64,000 bases of DNA from Brachionus manjavacas (lineage: Eukaryota; Rotifera; Eurotatoria; Ploima; Brachionidae), in NCBI GenBank assembly GCA_019054805.1, contig JAHQIY010000007.1:1183501-1247500 (forward strand), in the 5' to 3' direction. Positions 13,232 to 24,344 of the stretch are shown piece after piece. How positions within the stretch are numbered: position 1 is the stretch's first letter; each line of letters opens with the position of its first letter. The translations under genes and the position numbers were made by a program. Under the pieces are notes generated by a model that was given only the letters and a program-made list of their open reading frames with translations, was not told where the DNA came from and made no database searches.

Positions 13232-13474
13232 TAAAAAGTTTTAGTATTTTAATATTTGAAAATAAAATTGATGAATATTCCATACTTGATTTAGACACTT
13301 GAAATAAGTTTAAAATGTAAAAATTTTAAATAAAGATCGATGGACAGCACTTTCGGTCATTTATTAATTTACAATTACTCAAAATTGAATTTTTTTATCA
13401 ATAAAGAACTTTATTTTATAATGCTAAACGAATTCAAATTTTTGCTATTTAAAAAAAAACAACAACAATATAAT

Positions 13475-13716
13475 GGCAAATTGAAGTTTATGATCAAATT
13501 TTAATGATCGTGCTCAAAAATTATCACTAAAAAAAGGTTAATTAGATATATTTTTTTTTAATTTTACTGCAGAAGCCTATCTTCAAAGTAAATAAACAAT
13601 GTTAAACATAATATTTTATAAATTTTAAAAAATTATTTTAAATTCTTAAAAGTAATTGTTTTAAAGATAATTTTTGAGCATGAACATGAGAATTTGAGCA
13701 TAAACTCCAATTTGCC
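13475..13716. repeat. MITE, GGCAAATTG family, copy A
   Basis: About 242 bp with imperfect terminal inverted repeats: left GGCAAATTGAAGTTTATGAT, right end the reverse complement of GGCAAATTGGAGTTTATGCT. A subterminal inverted pair (GTGCTCAAAAATTATC) is also present. Related to 19848-20143. Confidence 0.75.
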
Positions 13717-14939
13717 AATAAAAAATAACAAAAAATAAAATAAAATAATTAAATTTCAAAGTATATAATATGATAGGATTAGCATTTCTTTTAAAATTTT
13801 TATAAATTTTATTGAAATTTTGAAATCAATTCGATTAATCTTTATTTTAAACTTCAAATACAATAAGTATTTTTTATGATTTCTTGAATTAAAGGCTCAA
13901 ATTGCTATATAGAGTACATGTAAGGAATTCGGTCCTTCTAGATGTGGCAATCAGACAGACTTGTTTTAAGTTTAAATTATAAAGATTTAAGCCAAATTAT
14001 TGACAATAAATTTTAGAGTTTTGTGAAAAAATAAGTTGAATTTTTAATTTTTATTTAGAAACTTTTGTTTTTATTTTTTAAAAATTCATAATTTTGTCGT
14101 TTTTTTTCCTAAGTAAAACGTGATATTTTCAAAAATTATCAAGTATAATTAGTAACTTGGCTTTAAAAAATAGTATTTCAAAAATATCAAAATAAAAATG
14201 AAAAACAAGCTAAAAATTAAAATAAACAAGAGTTAACTTTGAATACTCATGCTTTTTAATAGACCACATTAATCTTAAAGCTATTTACAAACTAACACCC
14301 GTTTCTTATTTTCCCACGCTATTTAATAAATATATGAAGCTTTTCTTTTATCTAAACTTTCTAACATACTAATAAAACTTTTTAGCATACCTATTTTTTT
14401 ATTCCAGCATATAACAACAACATACTGGTTTCGACTGGGTAATAATTGCGGTGTAGATGATCAACTCGATGCAGTAACCTCTGTGACAGATTGAAGGTGT
14501 TGCTAACAAAGGTACTTGAAGAGGAGATCAGCGCCTCACCGTTATACGCTAGGATAGGAATGAACAACTATTATTATACAGCAACTAGAAATTTATGATC
14601 ATTTTTTGATGCTTAAAATGATAAAATTAAGTTCTAATTATGAAATAAATTTTAATTATTTAATTTGATTAATGCAGAGTTGAATTTTTGGTTTTAAAAT
14701 TCTTTATTAAATTTAATGATAAAATCTGCAAAATTCTGTAAAAAAATACGTGCTTAAAATGGCATCATTTAGATGGTGTGCACTTTGCAGTGTGCATTTT
14801 GATATTGCAGAATTTATCTTTTTATTTTTCATAGTATAATAAATCCAAAATTTATTTCTGTATTAATTCTATTAAGAAATAACAATTTATTTCATTATTT
14901 AAAATTCATTTGATCATTATATATATTTTATATAGTTTT

Positions 14940-15108
14940 GACTGTAGCTGGCTAGCCAGCGAGTTTGCTGATAGGCACACTATGACAGCTGATGTGATTG
15001 ATTGCTGCTCATCCAGCAATCAATGTCTGCTTTAAAGCTGTTAACATTGTGGGCTTCAACTAATTGATTTGGCAGTGAGTTCCACATGTTAGCGGTTCTG
15101 TTGAAAAA
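14940..15108 (-). mobile_element. LINE ORF2 C-terminal fragment
   Basis: The reverse strand reads FFNRTANMWNSLPNQLVEA, then NVNSFKADIDCWM and a stop shortly after. This is the typical C-terminus of non-LTR retrotransposon reverse transcriptases (WNSLP motif). Only this tail is recognisable, so the copy is heavily truncated. It differs from the LINE family at 35-39 kb. Confidence 0.75.
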
Positions 15109-15224
15109 AAAAGTTATATTTTTAAAACAATCAAAAAACTGTTTAACATACAAAATTTTTCAATTAAACAAAAAAGTCTACATGAAAAAGTATTAAATTC
15201 AAGTCAATTAAATTTTGTAAATTT

Positions 15225-15450
15225 CAAGTAAATTTTAAAAAAAAATTGATATTTGAATTTGAATTTCAATGTAACCGAGCGTAGTAGATTTTGCAGAGAT
15301 TTTGCACATCATTAGCAGACTTTAACTTTCGATGCAACTTTGAATGTTACACCATGCTGCATTCACTGAACCAATTTTAGACTTTTAGAAAAAAAGTTTT
15401 AATATTTTTAAACTTTGATCTGTTCTTTTGTACTGAACTTCACAAAACCC
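15225..15450 (-). repeat. Dispersed foldback repeat, copy 1
   Basis: The reverse complement of this segment matches about 46685-46850: shared TTTTGTGAAGTTCAGTAC, AAAGAACAG, TTTTTCTAAAAG, GTGAATGCANCATNGTG and CTNCTAATGATGTNCAAAAT. Two copies in opposite orientation indicate a transposed element of unknown class. Confidence 0.75.
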
Positions 15451-15479
15451 ATAAATCTATTATGACAAGAATGTATTGA

Positions 15480-15650
15480 ATTAAATTTAGCCACTCTTAT
15501 ATTTATTTATTTATTATTTAACTGTGACGAACTAAAGCTCTTTCAGATTAAAAAAGTCAAAATTCAAATATAAATAAAGCAAATATAAAAATTAAAAAGA
15601 AGAAAATTAGAAAAGACAAATTGAAATAAAAAGAGTTACAGCTTACACAT
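15480..15650 (-). mobile_element. LINE 3'-end fragment
   Basis: The reverse strand contains TCTGAAAGAGCTTTAGTTCG followed by an (AAATA)-type tail, matching the 3' ends of the LINE copies at 36773-36820 and 39430-39472. Only 3' UTR sequence is left. Confidence 0.6.
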
Positions 15651-16458
15651 GTTTATAAATTTGAGAGTTGAGAAAAAAAAATAAAATTGTAAGCTTACAT
15701 ATAGACAGAAGTTTCTCCAAAAATTAATGAATTCCTAAAAATAAAATTTTTTAAAATAAAGGTTTTAAAAAAAAATTGTATTTTTAATTTTTTATTTACA
15801 ATTGTTTTTTTTTTCACTTCTCGAATCATTTTTAATCATTCGTGTAAAAATTGTGTTGTTATTTTTAAAATCATCTTTTGGAAAAAAAAAATTGGTACTT
15901 TACTAATATATACATAATTTATAAAATACGACAAAAAATTACATATTATTACATTAAATTATTTAATTTTACGTAAAAAGATCTATAAAATGTAATAAAG
16001 TGTAGTATTTTTGTTTCAAAAATGGTTTAATAGAATATAAATATTTTAATTTATTCTCCACTTTTTCCTCTAAAATCCGGCCAAACTAACTTAAACTTGT
16101 GTAATCTTACCTAAAATTACGTAAGATTATGTTATCTTAAATTTTCTTTAGATATAACGAAAAATAAGCAGAAATGTTTTTTCTCTCAAGACTCTACAAC
16201 TTTTTGAATTAGAAAAAAAGTGATTGTCAGCAGTGGTTCTATGTTTCCTAGATCCGTATTGCTCGTGAATAATTAAGCTCATCTCAAGAAAATTATACAG
16301 TATCTTTCAAAAGTTTACAAATTTTTTTCTATTTGTCGCCAATCCAAAAACATAAAACCAAGAAAAAAAATTTAAGTGAAAAAAAAATTCCAAAAAAATA
16401 AATATGGATACAATTAATCAAAGAAAAAACTATTCAAAAGTTAAGAAATTTTTACAAT

Positions 16459-16960
16459 TTAATATTTGAAATGGTCGTCTTTGGCGTTATAATAACCCAT
16501 AACTCTTTTCCCATACTCAGTCGGAATCTTTAACCACTCTTTGTGTAAAAACTCTTTTAAATGCTCAATATAGGTTACTTTAGTGTTGACCATTTTGGCA
16601 TCCATAACCATAAGTTATCGGTTGTGTTGGGATTTGGTGAACGGGCTTACCATGGCAAAACCTCAATGTTCTGATCTTTGAAACAGTCGCTTACTGAGTG
16701 AAAGGTAAATGTCCAAGCGCCATCTGGTTAAAAAATTCATGAGTTATTTGGCTCAAATAGGAGTTGAACAGAAGGTAAAAGATTTTTTTCCATGGTGCTG
16801 ATGTAGACAAATTGATTAATTCGTCCTGTTTAAATGCTGCATATACCAGTGCCTTTATAAGAAATACATCCCCAGATACCGGTTGAGCCTTCACCGTTTT
16901 GTAACCTTGGTATACAGAACGGTTTTGATCAGACACAGTACCAATCTCTTCATATCGAAT
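16459..16960 (-). pseudogene. Tc1-like transposase relic, C-terminal part
   Basis: The reverse strand from 16593 down to 16459 reads HLKEFLHKEWLKIPTEYGKR and ends in DDHFKY before a stop. This resembles the C-terminus of Tc1/IS630-type transposases (an EW-x-IP-x-EY segment and a final aromatic-K-Y). Upstream reverse-strand frames contain an 81-codon open stretch (16691-16936) and then stops and frameshifts. The catalytic DDE region is not readable. Confidence 0.55.
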
Positions 16961-17690
16961 TCAAGTTAAAGATATACATTTAAGAGATACACCTTGGCTT
17001 TCACATTTTGCTTTTTATCTCCATTTTACCCTGTTCCAAGCTATTCCATATTAAATAATAATGATAATGCAAATATTTGACCAATTTCAAGCAAGGTCTC
17101 ATTAGATAAGTTTTTTTATAAAGGATAAATAACCGGAAAATAAAAAAAAAAATAAACTTTTAATTTTTAACATGATATCATTACAGGTAATTGTGGATAG
17201 TTATTATTTTTTTTGATAAATTTTAATTTATGTTCAAGTTTGATTAGCCATTTTCAAATTAGATCGAAAAAAAAATTTAATTTTTATTTGAATTCTCAAA
17301 ACGTTTTTAAAATCTTCATAAAGCCCAATATTATAATTGAGCATTTTTCAGCTTTAGTAACAAGATTTGAGTTGAAGGTAATTCATTCTATTTGATTAAA
17401 TTCAAGTTGCCTAGCAACGTCAAACTCTGTTTCTCTAACTATTTTCTTTTTATGTTGCTTTTCAGAATCTATAATTTTCTTATATATAATAATCATTATA
17501 GCTTAGTTTATTAGTATAGCCAATTAAATAATTATCAATAAATAATCAACTTAATGTGATATTTTTTTTATTTAAGAAATAAAAGAAAGTTTTTCAAATT
17601 TTCAAATTATTAAAGATGGTAACTAAAATTTTATTCAAAAAATAGTTTAGCTTATTTATTTCTTAAAATAAAGTCACATAGTGTAAGCTC
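16961..17690. other. Region upstream of CFAP45
   Basis: Nothing recognised. The CFAP45 start-codon exon and promoter should lie here, because the vertebrate protein has only about 25 residues before the first motif I can see, but I could not place a start with matching splice phase. Confidence 0.5.
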
Positions 17691-17691
17691 A

Positions 17692-20600
17692 GCGCCGAGT
17701 TCCACAAGCTCCCATAGCTCAAAACGATTTTCGAGACGATATCGAACTGTTGCCACGAGATCCGAAGTCGATGAGAACTTATTCGGAACTCCGAACCGAA
17801 TCAAACAGGCCCAGGAAATCAGGGAAAATAAATCCAGTAAACTAAATTCAAAAAATGATGTTACTCATTTATTTAATGGTTTTTAGCCAGCAATGTTGAT
17901 TCTCGAGCCGGTTATGACAGGTCATCGTCCGAGAAAAATTTAAGAAAACCACAAAAAGAATACATCCGACATGTCACCAAGGATCTAATCAGAGAAATAT
18001 TGTAATTTGATTTTTTTTTTTTTTTTTTTTATTTTTTTTTTTTCAAAGAGTACCTGAGGATAATGGCGCCCAGCCGATTGTAATTGACAAAGGAACCTAC
18101 AATCGCTTGCTGCAGAGCTGTAATTACAAAACTAAGGAAGCTCTTGAGATGGAAAAACAAGAGAAAGAAGAGGAACAATATCGAATAATGGTATTAAAAT
18201 TTTTTTTTTGATAATTTTTCCGAACTTTCAAACTTTTAGAGAGAAATGAGCGAAAGAAAAAAAGCTATACAAAAATATGACAATGAACGAAAGAAAAATG
18301 AAAAACTGGACGAAATTGATGAGCTGGCCAAAGAAGAAGGCGAATATTTGCTGAAAAAAGCAAACGAAATGCGTCAAGAAGACGAAGATGAAATTAAGCG
18401 TTTAAATGAAGTGAATTTTTTTTTTCTTTTTTTTTTTTTTTTGAGTGTTTTTTTACTTTTGAATTCAATTGAATTTTAGTTGATCTTAAATGCCAAAGTT
18501 CATGCTATCCGAGACGCTCAAGTTCTCGAAAAGAAACAAATCAAAAAGGAGGTTAAAGTAGAAGACAAAAGACTTGACCAAATGATGGAAGTGGACAGAT
18601 TAAATGCCATCAAAATTCAAGAAGAAATTGAAAAAAAGCGAAAACAAGATAAATTACAGTATATAAATTTTTTTTTTCGAATTTTTTTTATTGTAAATTT
18701 AGAGGTGCAAAAGTGATACTCAAACAAATAGAAGAGAGTCGCCAAGATAAATTGATCAAAGAGGAGATGAAAGAACAAGAGAATGAGGCTATGAACAAAT
18801 ATTTGGAGCAATTGCAAGCCCAGGACTGGGAGGAAGTTAAACGAAGAAAAGAAATACAAAAAAAACTAGCTGTAATTTTAAAATTCTTCTTATTGCTTTG
18901 ATTTTACTTTTTTTCTAAAGAATGATCTTTTGGCTGCTAATAGAGAAATGGAAAAGCAAAAAGACCTTCGCAAACAACAAGAAATAATCGCGGATATTAA
19001 AGTGCTGGAATATCAGAAAGAAAAGGCAGCAAGAGACGCTGCTTACGAGGCTGAACAAGAGCGAAAGCGAATCGAAAAAGAAAAAGAGGTCGCTAGGCTA
19101 AGAGCTTTGCAAGAGAGAGCCCAGGACTTGCAGGCCGAAAAGGATGCCTTGAGAGCCAAGCGAGAGCAGGAGAGAAAAGAACGTGAATGGAGAGAGCAAG
19201 AAAAATTTGAGGCCATGAAAAAAAAGCAAATTGATGATGAAATGAGGCTTGCAAGAGAATGGCAGATTAAAAACAAGGAGCATTATTTGGCAGTTGAGGC
19301 AGCCAAAGAAAGATCCGAGTTCCAAAAAGTTCTCAAGTGCGTCCAGCATTAAATAATTAGCTGTTTTTATTTGATTGTTTTTTTAAGAGCTCAATTAGAG
19401 TTGGCTGAAAAGGAGAGAAGCGAAGAGGAAAAAGCTCGCTATAGGCAAAAGAATTACATGGACAATCTGCAAAAACAAATTAGATCTAATGAAGTTCAGC
19501 GTATTCAGGATAGAAAAAAATTCTTCGAAGAAGGCGTAAAATTAGATGAAGAGGCGAGAATGAGACGAGCTAAATTAGATGAAATCAAGAAGAAGAAGTT
19601 GGAAGAGCTCAAGTAAATTGAAAATTTTAAATATTTATTTTTGTTTCCTAAACAATCACAATTAACCTTTAAATTGAACCGAAGTGTTGTTTTAGGAAGC
19701 AACACACTTTAAGACCTTTTTGGAATAGTTCACTTGGGATTATAAATATCTCAAGTGATTGTCTGCGAAAAACACGCCATAAGTTTCTCGTGATTTTTAA
19801 TTTTATTAAGCTTTACTTGATTAATTTTTTTTTTAAATAAATTCTCAGACAAATTGAAGTTTATGATCAAATTTTCATGATTAAAAATTATCTTAAAAAT
19901 AAAGATTATTAAGTCTTTCTAATTAAAAAATTAAATACAGAAAAATATTTTCATGTATGGCAAAACCATGTTATACCATACCCAATTTTTGCAGAGATTT
20001 GCAGATATAAAAAATTGAATGTTTGCTTTGAAATTAAATTGCTTCTTCAATAAAATTTATTAGCAAAATTTACTCAAAAGCCTACTTTTAATTATAACAT
20101 TTTAGTATGATAATTTGATATTGATCACAAACTTCAATTTGACAATTCTCATGGGTTTTTAACACTGGGACTGGTTATAATTTATATTTTGCTTCCAAAA
20201 ATCGTCATGTTAAAAAATGAGTTGACTTTAATTAAAATTGTGAAAAATCAGATGACCATTTGAGAAAAATAAATTATTTTTAATTCAAATTTAAATGCTT
20301 TATTTAAAAATGTGATGGACATCATTTTTATAAAATTGATCTCATGCCTAGCATGAAAATTTTTAAAAGTAATTTTGAGGATCAAGTTTCTCTAAATTTT
20401 TTATTTTAAGAAAAAAGGTAAATTTAGAGATCACGTGATAACAATTTCTTAATTATTTCAGGAAAAATTAATTAAACTAATAGTTCAAACTCAAATTTTT
20501 TTATTAGATAACAAAAAATTGGTAGTTTTTATTATTTAATAATCTAAGTTAACGTTAAATGTATGTTTTTCAATGGTAATAACTTTTTAAAAATTTTCTC

Positions 20601-22343
20601 ACAAAAGAATTTTTTTTCATATTCGATGATTTTCTGATACTTCTTTAACTTTTATTAGTCTAAAACGAAAAAAAGTTAAAAAGAAAAAAAAACTTGCCAT
20701 ATAACGATTGAAAAAAAATAAAAAATCTTTGCTTTAAAAAAGGTGTTTAATTAAAAAATATGCTTAAAATTTCAAAAATATTCAAAAATAAAATAATTTA
20801 ACTAAAATTTTTTAAAGCTCTGGATTAATTAAGAAATTAAATAAAAATACTTGTATTTTTTTAAATTTTGGTGTCTACTAAAAAAAATATTTAATTTTTT
20901 TTTAATTGAAATGAGTCATATAATAAAAGTTTTCATAATTATGGCTATTTTATGCAAAAACATAAATTTTTTAGGTTTCAATTGAATCTATGTGTTTATC
21001 TTTTTTTTAATTAATCGCTTTTTTTATACGGTAAATTTTCAGATTTAAACATTCTCCTTAATATTGACCATAAAAAGGAGTGTTATGTTCTTTAAGGGAA
21101 TTCTCCAAAGTTAAGTTTTTTACTTTCAAAAACTGTTCAAATTTTTATAAAGTATTTTTCAAACAGGGATTTTTCAAAATAATAAGAGTTTTATTTTTAA
21201 AAATTAAATAGGATTATTAGATCATTGAGTCTATGGAATAAAATTAAATTCAATTTAATGAAAAATACAAATTTAATTTATAGTGAAATTCTTATACAAA
21301 TTGAACAAAAATTCTTTCTTTTTTGATAAATTATAATTAAACATTATAAAATAAATTTTTAATTATACTCTAACATACTTTGTTGCATCTTTTTACCTAA
21401 AATAATTTTAAAATTAGACAAATAATAAAACATCAATAAGATTTTAATTGATTTTTAATTTGATTTAATAAAAAAATAAAGATTTTTTTTAGGCAAAGAA
21501 GGTAGAAAATGTGGCAGTATTTTTAAAATATATTCTTTAATCTTAAATTTAATTTTATCAAAAAAAAGGAAAAATTTTTGTTCAGTTTGTCTTAGAAATT
21601 TTTTTTTATTTGTTTTCTGTACCGAGCTAGGGCTCCTTCAGAATAGATTAAAAAATCAAAATCAAGATAAAAATAAAATTAAAGTTAATAAAATGAGATA
21701 AAAAATAAAAATCAAAATAGAGTAAATGAGCTTAAAAAAAAATGAAATTCACAGGACCGTTTTTTTATTAAAATATTGATCTATTTAAAAATTAGATGTA
21801 TTTTTTCACTTGCGTGTCTGAAATATCTTCAGACGGAAGCGCTAATTAATTTGAAAAAAAAAGTTAGAGAAAATTTGTTCGATCAGTGTGAGTTTAAGTG
21901 ATTTTCCTATGCTGAGCTAGCACAAAAACTTAGGAAGATAGCTGTGCTTGACACGCAATAAATAATTCCAAAAATTTCTGTCTAATAAAAAGAACTATTG
22001 AACTGGTTGGGTGTCGCTTTTGTGATGGTTAATTAATTAGAGATCATTCAATTAAACGTTTAATTTCCGAAATTTGCTTGTATATTAGAATTAGAAATTG
22101 AGTACAATATTTTTTGAAATAAAAACTATAGATTTTACTGGTGATAGAGTTGAACTTGAGATAAATTTTAATCAAGAGTGACATTCTTTAGTTTTATCTT
22201 TGTTTGCTTTTAGCACTGCAAGATATAGAAATTAAAAAAAACTCATGCAATTTTAATTTAATTACAAATTTAGAATGGCAGGCATACCGGATAAATACTG
22301 TGCCGAAATTGAAAGAAAAATTAATGGAGCTATTAAAGCGTAA
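17692..22343 (+). CDS. cfap45: CFAP45 (CCDC19), ciliary microtubule inner protein, start unresolved
   Basis: Coiled-coil protein that lines the lumen of axonemal doublet microtubules in motile cilia. Exons: about 17692-17836, 17887-18001, 18049-18190, 18240-18410, 18480-18658, 18703-18871, 18921-19336, 19388-19612 and 22274-22343. Splice phases agree at every junction. Diagnostic segments shared with the animal family: RYRTVATRSEVDENLFG near the N-terminus, LNAKVHAIRDAQVLEK, EDKRLDQMMEV, ARLRALQERAQDLQAEKDAL and, in the last exon, GIPDKYCAEIERK just before the stop. The protein is almost wholly charged alpha-helix. The last 22 codons sit 2661 bp downstream, beyond an intron that holds a MITE and a LINE 3' end. 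The first in-frame codons lack ATG, so a small upstream exon is missing from this model. Confidence 0.95.
19848..20143. repeat. MITE, GGCAAATTG family, copy B with 8-bp target duplication
   Basis: About 296 bp with ends GACAAATTGAAGTTTATGAT and the reverse complement of GTCAAATTGAAGTTTGTGAT. AATTCTCA occurs directly on both sides (19840-19847 and 20144-20151), an 8-bp direct repeat as expected for hAT-type insertion. Lies in the last CFAP45 intron. Confidence 0.8.
21600..21750 (-). mobile_element. LINE 3'-end fragment
   Basis: The reverse strand contains CTGAAGGAGCCCTAGCTCGG, the same 3'-terminal motif as the LINE copies at 36-39 kb, followed by an A/T-rich tail. No coding part remains. Confidence 0.6.
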
Positions 22344-24344
22344 AGACAAATGGTTAATTTATCGATTACGGAGTCGTATTGTCACAAAACCATGATAATA
22401 CTTATTTTTTTTATTTTAATTTTTATTTAAATTCAAATTGTTTGTTTATTTTTTTAATTTTATCAAACTAAGGATGAAATGTATCCAATTCATCTTATTC
22501 AATAAAATTTCTAAAAAAACTTCAAATATTTACATGCCTTTTAATACTATTAATTTCCAGATTCAAAATATTTTCTCATTTCGAACATTTTTTTAATTAA
22601 ATTTTGGCTAAATGCAAAGAAGTTCCATTTCGAAACTCCCTACGTTTCGTCCTAGCTACGCTTCAATTAAAAATAATGGAATAAATTAAAATCATTTCTA
22701 ACAATTAGTTTTTTGAAAATTTTCTAATAAAAAAAGCAATCACAATTTATCAAAAAAAAAATTTATTTTGTCCTTATTAATCTACAATGAAAATAAAACC
22801 AAATTAAAATCTCTTAAAATTTATATATTAGATTAAAGAATTTAATTTAAAAAAAATGATTCTGGCTTTAAGTGTTAAATAATAGATACTAAACAGACAT
22901 TATTTTATTTATATAATCTATCAATTTTTCATTTGAATAAAATAGAGAAATTTTTAGAGAGAAAAAACTAAATCAAAGATATTTGGTTTATAAATAAACA
23001 CTTTATTTTTTGAATTTGATTAAATATTTTTTTTTCTATGTATTACTTTTGGGTAAAGCTAAGCGATAAAAACAAAAAAATGTTAAAATATTAATACCAG
23101 ACTTTTAGGGGAGCGAGAATTTCTGGGCAAAATTAAAATTTAGGATCAAATTTTAGTGATCATGATCAAAGATTAGAATAAAAAAATGTTTTTATGTATC
23201 GCAAATCATTAAATTGAATCAAAAGAGGCATTTCCAATTACCAACTATATAAATCCTTGATTATTCTTCACAAACAAAAGAATAAGCTTAAAAATATTTT
23301 TTTCATTTGTTATTTGCAAACCATTTTAAAAAAGAAAATTCTTCAATATCTGAATTTTAATTAATTTTTTATCTGTTTTGATCTAATAGTATTAATGAGA
23401 ATTATTTATGATAAACTTTTCTTAATGATTGAAGTTATACTAAATGGTTGGAAGCTTCTTTATTTCGTTTTGTGACAATTTTAACTTGAAATTTTATATA
23501 AAATTACAAAAACTTAAATATAAAAAAATCAACATGTGTTATTATAATCAATACAAGAGCTAATTATTCCTGAAATGACCAACTGATTTAAAAGATAATT
23601 GAAATAAAAATACATTTTTGATTTTAACTTTACTCTGAAAAACTTTTTTTGCTGATTACAAATCTTTCATCACTTTGTTCTAGTATATTTCAAAAAAAAA
23701 ACATTCAATCCTGTTTCCTGTTATATTTGTTAATTATTTTGGATATTCTTCATTAGATGGTAAAATTTGCTATAAAAATAAACATTAATTTTTTATCTTT
23801 GAAAATTTTTAATGACTGATTAATTTAACTTTTTGTTCAACAGATTTATTTTTTTATAAGAAAAATGTTTATAAACTTTTACGAAATGACTATTAATACT
23901 CTATTTATCCAAATTAAGAAAAAAAATAGTTTTAAATTTTTTAAATTTTAATTTGTAATTTTCCGCACAAATTATGTCAGCCTTTTAGACTATTTAACTT
24001 ATCTAATGATTCGGAATAAAATAATTTAAAAATTTGATCCGTTTCACCTATTTTTGATGCAATTCTTCACATCAATATCATTTAAGTTAAATTAAAATAA
24101 AAAAATATTTTCTTTTTTATTTTCAAATTCATTCCAACAGTCACTGAACAAAAATAGTAATCTCTGTTAAAAACCAGACAAATTTAAATCGCACATTTTA
24201 TTTTTTAAAAGTAATAAAAAAAATTAAAATTAATGTTTTGAGATGTAATTATTTCTTGGTACTTGGGATGAAAATAATTTAGAAGAAAAGAAGCCATTTG
24301 AACATTTATTGTACACAACATAAAGACACAAATAAATTGGCTGA
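22344..24344. other. Convergent intergenic region between CFAP45 and BSX-like gene
   Basis: Contains the 3' flanks of both genes. At about 23125 there is a partial member of the GGCAAATTG MITE family, with no right end found. No gene seen otherwise. Confidence 0.55.

Larger units (their letters stand above)
12506..14939. other. Intergenic repeat-bearing region
   Basis: No gene seen. Holds a 40-bp palindrome, a long inverted repeat (12700-13231), a MITE (13475-13716) and a less AT-rich block at about 14400-14570 that I could not assign. Confidence 0.6.

Noticed and set aside
19043..19349. Long minus-strand frames across CFAP45
   Set aside because: Complement of Lys/Glu-rich coiled-coil codons, giving Ser/Phe-rich nonsense.
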